Positions 1 through 8,311 of a stretch of DNA of 64,000 nt are shown here, piece by piece. Numbering within the stretch: the stretch's first letter is position 1; each line of letters starts with the position of its first letter. A program made the position numbers and the translations under genes. Source of the stretch: Mycolicibacterium moriokaense (lineage in GTDB: Bacteria > Actinomycetota > Actinomycetes > Mycobacteriales > Mycobacteriaceae); NCBI RefSeq assembly GCF_010726085.1, contig NZ_AP022560.1:5518001-5582000 (forward strand), in the 5' to 3' direction. The notes under the pieces were generated by a model, which saw only the letters and a list, made by a program, of their open reading frames with translations, ran no database searches and was not told the DNA's origin.

Positions 1-369
1 GCCGCCGTCGCGGTTGTCCTCGCCGGCTGCGGCTCGGAGAGTTCTGACACCAATACGCCGACCGCGACGGCAGGGACGTCCGGCGCCCAGGTCGAGGTCG
101 GCAACACGATCAACTACGGCTCGTTCGGCACGACCGCCGACATCGATTGCGCGGACGGCAAATCGCTCAACATCGGGGGGTCGAACAACACCCTGACTGT
201 CAAGGGCACATGTGCCAACGTGAACATCGGCGGCGCCGACAACAAGGTCACCTTCGAGCGCATCGACAAAGAGATCAGTGTCGTCGGCCTGAACAACACC
301 GTGACCTACAAGGACGGCGAGCCGAAGATCAACGACACCGGCTCGAACAACAAGATCACCAAAGGCTGA
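1..369 (+). CDS. DUF3060 lipoprotein, 5' truncated
   Basis: The frame is open from base 1 to a TGA at 367-369; the start lies outside the window. The visible N-terminus is the end of a lipoprotein signal peptide with lipobox LAGC, so the protein should be lipid-anchored outside the membrane. A Ser/Thr-rich linker follows, then a repetitive beta-rich part with recurring Gly-x-Asn-Asn turns (GGSNNT, GGADNK, GLNNT, GSNNK). This pattern is typical of the mycobacterial DUF3060 family, whose function is unknown. Two Cys (DIDC and GTC) may form a disulphide. Family assignment rests on the repeat pattern. Confidence 0.75.
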   Translation, partial: AAVAVVLAGCGSESSDTNTPTATAGTSGAQVEVGNTINYGSFGTTADIDCADGKSLNIGGSNNTLTVKGTCANVNIGGADNKVTFERIDKEISVVGLNNTVTYKDGEPKINDTGSNNKITKG

Positions 370-423
370 GTTTTTCTCCGCGCTTCTCTCCCCGCCGCTT
401 TCTCCCGCGGGCTGGACCCACAC

Positions 424-485
424 CGCGAGCAGACGTGAACTCCCCCAAAATTGGGCGATGTAGGGGGAGTTCGCGTCTGCTCGCG
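424..485. repeat. palindromic repeat family A, copy 1
   Basis: An inverted repeat of about 62 bp. Outer arms are CGCGAGCAGACG and CGTCTGCTCGCG and inner arms GAACTCCCCC and GGGGGAGTTC, so RNA from either strand would form a long hairpin. It lies between the convergent DUF3060 gene and echA5 and probably terminates both. Six related copies occur in the window. Confidence 0.85.
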
Positions 486-518
486 CAGCGGGCCGGGCCG
501 GGCTAGGCCGGGCTGACG

Positions 519-1283
519 CTAGGCGCGCGCGCCGTGCCGCCCCTCGCCCGCTGCGAACCGCGAGGCGCCTTGCAACGATTCGGCGGACACTCGCGACATG
601 CTGCCGAACTCGAAATCCATCGCATCGGCTTCGCCCATCCCCCACTGATGCAGTAGCGACAACCGATCTGAACGCATGCATTGCTGCGGAAGCCTGGCCA
701 GTTCGGCGGCGAGTTCCTCGGCCCGCTGACGCGCTTCGCCTTTGGGCACGACCCTGTTCGCGAGTCCGATCGCGAAAGCTTCGGCTGCGTCGACGGGGCG
801 GCCGGTGAGGATGAGGTCCATCGCTCTGCTGTGCCCGATCAGGCGAGGTAGGCGCACGGTGCCACCGTCGATCAGCGGCACACCCCAGCGGCGGCAGAAC
901 ACGCCGAAGATCGCGTCCTCCTCGACCACTCGCATATCGCACCACACGGCCAGCTCGAGTCCGCCCGCGACGGCGTAACCGCTGACGGCAGCGATCACCG
1001 GTTTCGACAGCACCATCCGGCTAGGACCCATCGGCGCGGGACCGGTGCGATGTACGGGGTTGGTATCCGGAGTGCCGATGGCCTTGAGATCGGCTCCCGC
1101 GCAGAACGTTCCGTTGTCACCCCACAGTACGGCGACGGCGGCGTCCTCGTCCTTGTCGAATTCGTCGAATGCGGCGTACAGGTCTGCGGCGGCGGGTCCG
1201 TTGACCGCGTTGCGCGCCTCCGGACGATTCATGATCACCGTCGTCACGGGACCGTTCTTCTCGACCCGCACCCCACTTGTCAT
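519..1283 (-). CDS. echA5: enoyl-CoA hydratase/isomerase family protein (EchA5-like)
   Basis: A 254-residue crotonase-fold protein expected to hydrate or isomerise acyl-CoA thioesters in fatty-acid or sterol side-chain breakdown. The oxyanion-hole segments are visible: FCAGADLKAIG near residue 60 and the SGYAVAGGLELAVWCD stretch near residue 100. Its ATG overlaps the TGA of the upstream PaaX-type regulator by 4 bp (ATGA), so the two are translationally coupled. The order echA5, PaaX-like, echA4, fadE8 matches M. tuberculosis Rv0675-Rv0672, the basis for the symbol. The substrate cannot be read from sequence. Confidence 0.85.
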   Translation of the reverse strand: MTSGVRVEKNGPVTTVIMNRPEARNAVNGPAAADLYAAFDEFDKDEDAAVAVLWGDNGTFCAGADLKAIGTPDTNPVHRTGPAPMGPSRMVLSKPVIAAVSGYAVAGGLELAVWCDMRVVEEDAIFGVFCRRWGVPLIDGGTVRLPRLIGHSRAMDLILTGRPVDAAEAFAIGLANRVVPKGEARQRAEELAAELARLPQQCMRSDRLSLLHQWGMGEADAMDFEFGSMSRVSAESLQGASRFAAGEGRHGARA

Positions 1284-2038
1284 GTCGCCTCCATCAGTCG
1301 TTCGCTGTCGCGCCGCGAGATCAGCTCCGCGGCAAAGGTGTTGTACGCCAGGCGCAGTCGGTCACCCGGCCAGTCGTCAGGTAGGAGTTCGCCCGGAAGC
1401 ACCGGGTCGGCGAGGAGGTGACGAACCATCGCGGCGGCTACGACGAATCGGCCTGGAATATCTACGGTCGCGTTCATTTCGGCGAGTAGCTCATGTCCGC
1501 GAGCCGACCAGGCCTTGAGGTCCCACAGCAGTGCAGCCAGCTCGGCTGGGTCATCGTCACGCATGTGCAATTGCCTCCCCCGGCGCAGCACCTCGTCCGG
1601 CAACTCCGCATGGAGGTTGTCCGGACGAAGCCACACCCCTTCGCGAAGTTCACCGAATCTGTTGTTCTGCAGGGTGGTCCGCAGGGCCGCGCGGGTACGG
1701 GCGTCGGTCCCGACGCTGGTGATCACCAGCGTCTTCCACACCCCATCCCACGGGTGGACGCGAGGGTTGATCGCGTCGTCCTGGCGTCGCTGCCTGGCCA
1801 GCAGCCTGTCGGACAGGCGATAGCCGTCCTCCGAGCGCACCAGGTCGCCCGCGCTGACCATCCTGGTCAGCGCGACCCGCACCGTCGACTCCTTGATGTC
1901 GAAATCGGCTGTGAGCCTGATGAGTTCGCTCGCCGTCGCCCATGCCGGATGCGCACCGAGCAACACACTCAGCACCACCGAGCGGGCCGTCATCCGCCCA
2001 GTCGAGAGGCGCGCCGGGGCATCGGACTGAGCGACCAT
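1280..2038 (-). CDS. PaaX-family transcriptional regulator
   Basis: A 252-residue protein with an N-terminal winged helix (about residues 15-75, including IKESTVRVALTRMVSAGDL) and a C-terminal PaaX-like region (W-DGVWKTLVI, and a LLWDLKAW segment). In other bacteria PaaX senses phenylacetyl-CoA; family members commonly repress acyl-CoA catabolic genes. It begins 3 bp after the end of echA4 and overlaps echA5 by 4 bp, so it sits inside the acyl-CoA operon it probably controls. It corresponds to Rv0674 by gene order. The ligand is unknown. Confidence 0.8.
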   Translation of the reverse strand: MVAQSDAPARLSTGRMTARSVVLSVLLGAHPAWATASELIRLTADFDIKESTVRVALTRMVSAGDLVRSEDGYRLSDRLLARQRRQDDAINPRVHPWDGVWKTLVITSVGTDARTRAALRTTLQNNRFGELREGVWLRPDNLHAELPDEVLRRGRQLHMRDDDPAELAALLWDLKAWSARGHELLAEMNATVDIPGRFVVAAAMVRHLLADPVLPGELLPDDWPGDRLRLAYNTFAAELISRRDSERLMEAT

Positions 2039-2041
2039 TCC

Positions 2042-2980
2042 CTAAACCCCGGACGCCTTCCTGCCGTGATCGCCGAACGGCTCGTCGCGTTGACGAACGG
2101 CCTCACGGAAGCCGTGCTCGCGGGACTGCGCGACGAACGCATGACCCTCCGGCGTGTGCCGGGCGATGCCGTCGAAGACCGTCGAGATCATCGCGCTGTT
2201 GGCCACGCCCTGGTTGAGCAGCGCAGAGTTCATCGCGAGCTTCACCATGATCAGCTGGTTGACGGGAACGGCGGCGATCCGCTCCACCAGCCGCTCCGTA
2301 CGCTCATCCAGATCTTCGGGGGCGGGTGCCTCGACCGCCAGACCCCATTCGGCGGCCTGCGCACCCGTGATCGAATCACCGGTCAGCAGAAGGCGTTTGG
2401 CCCGCTGATCGCCCAGTCGATGTGCCCACATACCCGCAGCGGGGATACCCCAGACCCGGGTGGGCGGGTAGCCGATCTTGGCGTCGGCCGCCGCGATCAC
2501 CTGATCGGCGTGCAGCGCGATGTCGGTACCACCCGCGATGCAGTAGCCGTGGATCTTGACCACCGTCGGCTTGTCCGCGTGGAGCAGGCTGGAGAACCCC
2601 CGAACGAAGCGGCTCATCATCTGGTAGTCGATCATCGGATCCCAGGGCTGATCGGCCAAATGGTTGATCGCCTGCGTCTTGCCCGACAACACGGTGTCCT
2701 TGTACGGGCTGCCACCGCCCGCGGACGAGGACCCTTCCGCGTATGCGGACAGGTCGAACCCCGCGCAAAACCCTTCTCCGCGACCGGAAACCAGGATCAC
2801 GTGCACATTCGGATCGAGGTCCGCCCGCTCCACGAGCGCCGACAGCTCCAGCGGCGTGTCGGCGACGATCGCGTTGCCCTTCTCGGGCCGGTTGAACGTG
2901 ATCCGCGCAACCCGGCCGGTGACCTCGTAGGTCATCGTCTTGAGGTTGTCGAAGTCGACGGGCCTGATCGCGTGCGTCAT
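2042..2980 (-). CDS. echA4: enoyl-CoA hydratase family protein (EchA4-like)
   Basis: A 312-residue crotonase, the same length as I recall for M. tuberculosis EchA4. Motifs are RITFNRPEKGNAI near residue 28, GEGFCAGFDLSAYAEG near residue 70, and KIHGYCIAGGTDIALHAD near residue 140. It carries a Gly/Ser-rich insertion after the first oxyanion loop and a longer C-terminus than the neighbouring EchA5-like protein. It probably acts on acyl-CoA products of the adjacent dehydrogenase. Start is ATG; the gap to the downstream PaaX-like gene is 3 bp. Confidence 0.85.
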   Translation of the reverse strand: MTHAIRPVDFDNLKTMTYEVTGRVARITFNRPEKGNAIVADTPLELSALVERADLDPNVHVILVSGRGEGFCAGFDLSAYAEGSSSAGGGSPYKDTVLSGKTQAINHLADQPWDPMIDYQMMSRFVRGFSSLLHADKPTVVKIHGYCIAGGTDIALHADQVIAAADAKIGYPPTRVWGIPAAGMWAHRLGDQRAKRLLLTGDSITGAQAAEWGLAVEAPAPEDLDERTERLVERIAAVPVNQLIMVKLAMNSALLNQGVANSAMISTVFDGIARHTPEGHAFVAQSREHGFREAVRQRDEPFGDHGRKASGV

Positions 2981-2999
2981 CGCCCCGTCACCTTCTCCC

Positions 3000-3059
3000 G
3001 CGAGCAGACACGAACTGCCCCGACACGCCGGGAATTCCGGGCATTTCGCGACTGCTCGC
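3000..3059. repeat. palindromic repeat family A, copy 2 (diverged)
   Basis: The outer arms GCGAGCAG and CTGCTCGC are intact, but the inner part has drifted (CTGCCC and GGGCA with an extra GGGAATTCC loop). It occupies the gap between echA4 and fadE8 in a tandem, same-strand setting, so if it terminates it would attenuate rather than separate the operon. Most degenerate of the seven copies. Confidence 0.65.
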
Positions 3060-3070
3060 CGTTGGAACCG

Positions 3071-4699
3071 TCATCCCTTGACCAGCGCGCGTTCCAGGAT
3101 CGGCGCGAGATCCAGTCCCGTTGGCAGCGTTCCGAATGCGCCGCCCCACTGGCCGCCCAGCCGCGTCGCGAGGAACGCCTCGGCAACCGCGGGATGGCCG
3201 TGGCGCAGCAGCAGCGAACCCTGCAGCGCCAAGCTGATGTCCTCGGCGACCTTACGGGCGCGGTACTGGATGGTCTCGAGGTCGCCCAGCGCGGGACGCA
3301 GCGCGTCGACGTGGGCGTCCAGCCGCGCATCCTGTCCTGCGGTTCGGGAAAGCTCGTCGAACAGGACGTCGACGCATTCCGGCCGAGTCGCCATGGCGCG
3401 CAATGTGTCCAGCGCGCTGACATTGCCCGAGCCCTCCCAGATGCCCATCAGCGGCGCTTCGCGGTAGAGCCTCGGCATGCCGGACTCCTCGACGTAGCCG
3501 TTGCCGCCCAGGCACTCCATCGCCTCGCCGGCGTGCGGGGTGGCGCGCTTGCACACCCAGTACTTGCCCGCCGCCAGCCCGATGCGGCGCAGCAGCGTCT
3601 CGCGCTCGTCGCCACGCACCGCGGCGTCGGTGGCACCGGCCATGCGCATCGCCAGGATGGTCGCCGCCTCGGCCTCGACCGCCAGATCGGCCAGCACGTT
3701 GCGCATCAGCGGCTGGTCAATCAGATACTCGCCGAACGCCTTTCGGTGCTGCGCGTGGTGGATGGCGCGGGTCAGGCCGTTGCGCATACTCGTCGCGCTG
3801 CCCAGCGTGCAGTCCAGCCGGGTGAGGTTGACCATCTCGATGATCGTGGGCACGCCGCGACCTTCCTCACCCACGAGCCACGCGGTCGCACCGTCGTACT
3901 CCACCTCGGACGAGGCGTTGGCGTGGTTACCGAGCTTGTCCTTGAGCCGCTGCAGGAACATGCGGTTGCGGGTGCCGTCGGGCAGGACCCGCGGCAGGAA
4001 GAAGCAGGACAGCCCCTTCGGGGCTTGTGCGAGAACGAGGAAGATGTCGCACATCGGCGCCGAGGTGAACCACTTGTGGCCGGTCAGGCTGTAGCTGCCG
4101 TCGGCGTTCGGCATCGCCTGCGTCGTGCCCGCGCGCACGTCGGAGCCGCCCTGCTTCTCGGTCATCGACATGCCCGCAGTGATGCCGACCTTGGTGGTGG
4201 GCACCTTCAGTTCGGGGTCGTATTGGCGACTGGTCAGCAGCGGCTCGTAGACCTTGGCGAGTTCGGGGTTGGCCCGCAGGGCAGGGACGACTGCGTAGGT
4301 CATCGAGATGGGGCAGACGTGGCCGGGTTCGGGTGTCCAGACCGACATCTTGGCGGCGCGTACGACGTGGGCGCCGGGCCGGTCGTCAGCCCACGGCGCG
4401 GCATGCAGGCCGTGGCCGATCGCCGTGCTCATCAGCGCGTGGTACGCCGGGTCGTACTCGACCTCGTCCACGCGATGGCCGTACCGGTCGTGGGTGTGCA
4501 GGATCGGCTGGTTGCGGTCGGCGAGCTCGCCCCAGCGCTGGGCCTGCTCTGAGCCCGCGATCGCGCCGAGGTCGTTGACCTCGTCGACGCCCCACTCGCC
4601 GCCCTCGCGGATCAGCGCCTCGGCGAGCACCGGCGACGTAGCCGGGTTGTAGTCCTCCAGCGGAGGAACCTGGTTGGTGACGACGTGCGTATCTGCCAT
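3071..4699 (-). CDS. fadE8: acyl-CoA dehydrogenase, AidB-like (FadE8)
   Basis: The protein starting at the ATG at 4699 (MADTHVVTNQ) has 542 residues, the usual length for AidB-type acyl-CoA dehydrogenases. Visible landmarks are the flavin-contacting MSMTEKQGGSDV segment, a GHKWFTSAP strand, RKAFGEYLIDQPLM, and the C-terminal GGNGYVEESGMPRLYREAPL-type catalytic region followed by IWEGSGNV. It would oxidise acyl-CoA (isovaleryl-CoA-type substrates are possible) with electrons passed to ETF. The frame stays open far upstream into the PAP2 gene, but that extension lacks family similarity. It matches Rv0672 by order and length. Confidence 0.88.
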   Translation of the reverse strand: MADTHVVTNQVPPLEDYNPATSPVLAEALIREGGEWGVDEVNDLGAIAGSEQAQRWGELADRNQPILHTHDRYGHRVDEVEYDPAYHALMSTAIGHGLHAAPWADDRPGAHVVRAAKMSVWTPEPGHVCPISMTYAVVPALRANPELAKVYEPLLTSRQYDPELKVPTTKVGITAGMSMTEKQGGSDVRAGTTQAMPNADGSYSLTGHKWFTSAPMCDIFLVLAQAPKGLSCFFLPRVLPDGTRNRMFLQRLKDKLGNHANASSEVEYDGATAWLVGEEGRGVPTIIEMVNLTRLDCTLGSATSMRNGLTRAIHHAQHRKAFGEYLIDQPLMRNVLADLAVEAEAATILAMRMAGATDAAVRGDERETLLRRIGLAAGKYWVCKRATPHAGEAMECLGGNGYVEESGMPRLYREAPLMGIWEGSGNVSALDTLRAMATRPECVDVLFDELSRTAGQDARLDAHVDALRPALGDLETIQYRARKVAEDISLALQGSLLLRHGHPAVAEAFLATRLGGQWGGAFGTLPTGLDLAPILERALVKG

Positions 4700-4749
4700 G
4701 TCGCCGATATTACGCTTTCGCGACAGTCGTAGGGAAGATGTAATACTAC

Positions 4750-5856
4750 CTACGTGGCGGGTGCGCCCTCGGGTTCCGGGACTTCGGGCGCGCTCGACCG
4801 ACGCGCTCGTCGCGTCTGATGGCGGTGGAGCAGCACGATCGAGACGATGGCCAGGGCCCAGCCCAGCAGGATGTCGATGACGTAGTGCTCCGCGGTGTAC
4901 ACCAGCGTGAACGCCATGATCAGCGGATAGATCACCAGCACCGGACGCCAGCCCCAGTGCACCCGGTTCCACAGGAACATCGCCACCGCGGCGGTCATGC
5001 CGGCGTGGAGGGATGGAATGGCCGCGACGAGATTGACGCTGGCCTGGCCCTGATCGAGCAACGCCGTCGCCGAGTGCAGGTTGAGATTGCCCCAGCCCCG
5101 GCCGACGATACGTTCGATCCAGTTGTTGGCGCCGTCCTGCGCCGTTTGCATCGCGCCGAGGACGCCGCCGTCGGGCACGCCCCTGGCCGAGCGGAACATG
5201 CACTGCGGGTTGGCGGGGCCGCCCGCGACATCTTCGGGTGTGCAGCGCGCCGCAGCCCATGGCGGTGCGGCCGGCTGCGTGGCATAGACCACGAGCCCAG
5301 CGACCGAGATACCCACGAACAGCTTGACGAAGGCCTTCCATTCCTCACGGTCGCGCAGCCACAGCACCGCCGCCACCACGTAGGGAAGGATGAAGAACGA
5401 CATGTAAACGCTGCTGACGACCACCTCCCACCAGGGCGGATCGGGCAGCTTCAGGTGCTCCTGCAGCCACACCGTCGGCATCGTCCCGGAGAAGAGCCAG
5501 CGGTCGACGTCGGCGGGCCACTCCCACAGGGTCGGCCGACCGATCATGTCGGCGGCGCCCCGGCTCAGGTCATAAGCGATCAGCACCAGGGCGAACGGCA
5601 GCCAGTCGCGGATGATGTAGAACATCCGGCGGCCCTGACCGATGCTCGCCGCGGCTAGGCCGGTGCAGATGTAGAGCAGGACCAGCTCGCGGTTGAACGC
5701 GAAGCCGTCGGTCGCGGTGCGATAGATGACGACTGTTGCCCAGATAGCGATTGCGATCCACCGCGTGATGCGCAGCCATCGGCCGGAACGACCCGCGCTC
5801 GATGGCGCCTCGACCGCAGTTGGCAGCACAACCGCTTGCTGCTCAATGGCGGACAC
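4750..5856 (-). CDS. PAP2-superfamily membrane enzyme (inositol phosphoryl-lipid synthase/phosphatase-like)
   Basis: A 368-residue protein with about six hydrophobic segments. The PAP2 signatures lie near the C-terminus: AAIPSLHAGM (second motif, catalytic His) and TAEHYVIDILLGW (third motif, His and Asp). This arrangement fits PAP2_3 enzymes that move or remove phosphoryl head groups of lipids at the membrane. A cysteine-containing extracytoplasmic loop (AARCTPEDV and NPQCMF) lies between. The GTG start is preceded by GAGGGG. It ends in an Arg-rich, Pro/Glu-rich cytoplasmic tail. The exact substrate is unknown. Confidence 0.75.
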   Translation of the reverse strand: MSAIEQQAVVLPTAVEAPSSAGRSGRWLRITRWIAIAIWATVVIYRTATDGFAFNRELVLLYICTGLAAASIGQGRRMFYIIRDWLPFALVLIAYDLSRGAADMIGRPTLWEWPADVDRWLFSGTMPTVWLQEHLKLPDPPWWEVVVSSVYMSFFILPYVVAAVLWLRDREEWKAFVKLFVGISVAGLVVYATQPAAPPWAAARCTPEDVAGGPANPQCMFRSARGVPDGGVLGAMQTAQDGANNWIERIVGRGWGNLNLHSATALLDQGQASVNLVAAIPSLHAGMTAAVAMFLWNRVHWGWRPVLVIYPLIMAFTLVYTAEHYVIDILLGWALAIVSIVLLHRHQTRRARRSSAPEVPEPEGAPAT

Positions 5857-5979
5857 TGAACCCCTCGGATGCCGGTCGGCGATCGGTACCGCCTGTTTCC
5901 GCCGACGAGCCTAGTTAACTGTCCGTGCACCCGAAATTTGAATGACGTTTTTGTTATTGCACCGTGCCCGGACGGCGGG

Positions 5980-6732
5980 TCAGCCGAGGTGCTCGCGCAG
6001 AAACGCGATGTCGTCCTTGCGGCCCGCGTCGGCCGTCTCGCAGATGACCGGGGCGTCGGCCGCCTGGACCACCGCGACCAGCAACTGCGGATCGATCTGA
6101 CCGGTGCCGAAGTTGGCGTGCCGGTCGGCGCCCGACCCCGCGGCGTCGCGCGAGTCATTGCAGTGCACCAGGTCGATGCGGCCGGTGAGCGCCTTGATGC
6201 GGTCAACCGCGTCGACGAGTTCCTCCCCCGCGGCCCACGCGTGGCAGGTGTCCAGACAGAAGCCGATACCGGTATCACCGATGCGGTCCCACAGCCGACC
6301 GATGACATCGAAGTGCCGCGCCATCGCGTGATCGCCGCCCGCGGTGTTCTCCAGGTAGATCTGCATGTCGGTCTCGAGGTAGTCGAGCGCCTTGACCCAG
6401 CGTTCGAAGCCTGCCTCGTAGTCGTTGTCGTCGGCGTGCCCGCCGTGCACGATCACCGCCGTCGCATTGATCTCCGATGCGGCGTCACACGTGTCCTGCA
6501 GGATCTTGCGCGACGGGATGCGCACACGGTTGTTGGCCGATGCGACGTTGATCAGGTAGGGCGCGTGCACATAGAGCGGGATGCTGGACGCCTTGAGCAC
6601 GTCGGCGTCCTCGCGCGGTTTGGGTTTCTTCCAGCTCTGCGGGTTGCCGAGGAAGAACTGCACGACGTCGGCACCGTCGGCGGCAGCGTCGGCCAGGGGG
6701 TCGTCTCCGTGAACATGCGAACCGATGAGCAC
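5980..6732 (-). CDS. nfo: deoxyribonuclease IV (endonuclease IV)
   Basis: A 250-residue TIM-barrel AP endonuclease for base-excision repair; mycobacteria call it End. Zinc-ligand motifs are clear: IGSHVHG at the N-terminus, [39 protein letters not shown], and LVHCNDSRD with the late His in [10 protein letters not shown]. The GTG at 6732 puts VLIGSHV at the N-terminus as in the M. tuberculosis enzyme; the frame extends ten codons further upstream to another GTG. In M. tuberculosis this gene also lies close to rpoC and fadE8. Confidence 0.92.
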   Translation of the reverse strand: MLIGSHVHGDDPLADAAADGADVVQFFLGNPQSWKKPKPREDADVLKASSIPLYVHAPYLINVASANNRVRIPSRKILQDTCDAASEINATAVIVHGGHADDNDYEAGFERWVKALDYLETDMQIYLENTAGGDHAMARHFDVIGRLWDRIGDTGIGFCLDTCHAWAAGEELVDAVDRIKALTGRIDLVHCNDSRDAAGSGADRHANFGTGQIDPQLLVAVVQAADAPVICETADAGRKDDIAFLREHLG

Positions 6733-6762
6733 GCAGCCGAGTCTAGGCGCGCACCCCGACAC

Positions 6763-7341
6763 TCACCCCCGTCGCCCGGTGGCGTCGTCGATCAGCCGAG
6801 CGGCCGCGGCGCGCGCGTGCAACAGCGCCGAGGTGTCATTGAGCGACGTCGCCAACGCCGTCGCTCCCTCGAACAGCACCATCAGCTGATTACCCAGGGC
6901 ATACGCGTCGTCCGCGCCGGCCTCCTCGGCCACCCCGACGAGCCGCTCGGCAAAGCGCCGCTTGTGCGTACGGATGATCTCGTCGATGCCCGCCCATTCG
7001 CCCGCGGACTCGACCGCGGCGTTGTGAAACGGACAACCCCGAAACCGCTCCACCGGCCGCGCCTCGAAGATCGCCAGAAGTCGTTCCCGGGGAGTGAGGT
7101 CCGTACGGTCCAAGGGCCGCTCCATCGGTGTACCCGACTGGTCAAGTGTGCGCAGGTAGTTCTCGACGAGTTCGGTCTTGCTCGAGAAGTGTTGATAGAG
7201 CGTCCGTTTCGACACCTTGGCCTCTTGGATCACCGCCTCGACACCGGTGGCGTTGATGCCGTTGCGGTAGAACAGTCTCGCGGCGGTGGCGGCGAGGCGT
7301 TCTCGCGCTCCCCGGCCACCATGGGACGCCTTGGTGGTCAT
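6763..7341 (-). CDS. TetR-family transcriptional regulator
   Basis: A 192-residue regulator. The N-terminal helix-turn-helix is ARLFYRNGINATGVEAV followed by KVSKRTLYQHFSSKTEL (residues about 18-60); the rest is the ligand-binding helical domain with a CPFHNAAVE motif seen in one TetR subclass. The gene diverges from a thioesterase-like gene, and a perfect 12-bp palindrome, TACCGATCGGTA, lies in the short shared promoter. The same core recurs before the quinone oxidoreductase gene at 8312, so this protein probably represses both. Start is the ATG at 7341; the much longer open frame upstream is antisense to the thioesterase. Confidence 0.85.
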   Translation of the reverse strand: MTTKASHGGRGARERLAATAARLFYRNGINATGVEAVIQEAKVSKRTLYQHFSSKTELVENYLRTLDQSGTPMERPLDRTDLTPRERLLAIFEARPVERFRGCPFHNAAVESAGEWAGIDEIIRTHKRRFAERLVGVAEEAGADDAYALGNQLMVLFEGATALATSLNDTSALLHARAAAARLIDDATGRRG

Positions 7342-7352
7342 GCATGCGAGTA

Positions 7353-7364
7353 TACCGATCGGTA
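7353..7364. promoter_or_regulatory. probable TetR operator in divergent promoter
   Basis: Perfect palindrome TACCGATCGGTA between the TetR start (7341) and the thioesterase start. Its 10-bp core ACCGATCGGT recurs at 8269-8278. A weaker match (GCGATCGGTACC) at 5880-5891 lies just upstream of the PAP2 gene. Confidence 0.7.
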
Positions 7365-7398
7365 CCATAGCTACATGGACCTGCGTGAAGGAGACGAT

Positions 7399-8208
7399 GT
7401 GACCCACCCATTCGACGCGGCGATCCAACTCGAAGCCGGCGGACAGGGTCTGGCGGGCCGCACGGTGCCCGAATACGCCAACATGGTCGGGCCGTTCGGC
7501 GGGGCGAGCGCCGCAGCGCTGCTGCGCGCCGTTGAGCTGCATCCCGAGCGCGCCGGTAGCCCTGTGGCACTCACCGTGAACTTCGCGGCACCGATCGCCG
7601 ACGGCGAGTTCCACATCGACACCAACTTGGTGCGGGCCAATCGCACCAACCAGCACTGGACCGTGTCCCTGCATCAGGGTGATGGTGTAATGGCCACGGC
7701 TACGGCTGTTTTCGGAACCCGACGCGATACCTGGTCCGACATCGAGGCCCAGATGCCGGACGTGCCCGCTCCGGAGTCGGTGGAGCGGACGCCGGGGCCC
7801 GAGGGCATCCGGTTCCTGCAGAACTACGACCTGCGTTTCGTCGCCGGACCCCCGCCCGTCGACGGCGTGGCCCGACCGTCGTCGACGACAACGCTTTGGG
7901 TGCGCCACGATCCCGTCCGAGATCTCGACTTCAGCGCACTGGCCGCGCTTTCCGACATCTTCTACCCGCGAATCTTCCTGCGTCGGGGCGAACCCGTCCC
8001 GGCAGGGACCATCTCGATGACGGTGTACTTCCACGTCGAGGATGCCGAAGTGGTCGGCCTGGGCGATGACTATGTACTGGCGACCGCAGCGGGTCAGCAG
8101 TTCGCGCGGGGTTACTTCGATCAGACCGCCCAGCTGTGGTCTCGTGACGGCGCCCTGCTCGTGACGTCCAGCCAGATCGTTTACTACAAGTACTCCTTCG
8201 GCGGTTAG
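7399..8208 (+). CDS. acyl-CoA thioesterase-like hot-dog protein
   Basis: The protein has 269 residues from the GTG at 7399, which has a GAAGGAG ribosome site 5 bp upstream; an in-frame ATG at 7375 would add eight residues and leave little room for the operator-promoter. The sequence shows two tandem hot-dog halves of the TesB type: NMVGPFGGASAAALLRAVE with VALTVNFAAPI in the first half, and TLWVRHDP, SDIFYPRIF and ISMTVYFHV in the second. Such proteins hydrolyse acyl-CoA to free acid and CoA. It is probably controlled by the divergent TetR. Confidence 0.75.
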   Translation: MTHPFDAAIQLEAGGQGLAGRTVPEYANMVGPFGGASAAALLRAVELHPERAGSPVALTVNFAAPIADGEFHIDTNLVRANRTNQHWTVSLHQGDGVMATATAVFGTRRDTWSDIEAQMPDVPAPESVERTPGPEGIRFLQNYDLRFVAGPPPVDGVARPSSTTTLWVRHDPVRDLDFSALAALSDIFYPRIFLRRGEPVPAGTISMTVYFHVEDAEVVGLGDDYVLATAAGQQFARGYFDQTAQLWSRDGALLVTSSQIVYYKYSFGG

Positions 8209-8246
8209 CGCCGAGAACGCCCGGTATTCCCGAATATGGGAAATGT

Positions 8247-8265
8247 CACTGGGTCTAGCCCAGTG
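8247..8265 (+). terminator. hairpin after thioesterase gene
   Basis: Arms CACTGGG and CCCAGTG (7 bp, 5-nt loop) lie 39 bp after the thioesterase stop and directly before the operator at 8268. There is no T-run, so it is at best a weak terminator. Confidence 0.4.
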
Positions 8266-8267
8266 GG

Positions 8268-8279
8268 TACCGATCGGTG
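8268..8279. promoter_or_regulatory. second TetR operator
   Basis: TACCGATCGGTG shares the 10-bp palindromic core ACCGATCGGT with the site at 7353-7364, and the flanks extend it to GTAC on both sides with one interruption. It lies 33 bp before the oxidoreductase ATG at 8312. A second small inverted repeat, GATGC-gca-GCATC, follows at 8286-8298. Confidence 0.65.
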
Positions 8280-8311
8280 TACTTTGATGCGCAGCATCGA
8301 AGGAGGCAGTC

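Noticed and set aside
424..485. Repeat A as part of a CRISPR array
   Set aside because: Copies are scattered kilobases apart, palindromic and without regular spacers; no cas genes in the window.
1493..4552. Long plus-strand open frame of about 1,000 codons
   Set aside because: It is antisense to PaaX, echA4 and fadE8, all with clear family motifs; the translation is Arg/His/Gln-rich with no recognisable domain.
5869..7374. Upstream extension of the thioesterase frame
   Set aside because: Runs antisense through nfo and TetR; a good start with ribosome site exists at 7399.
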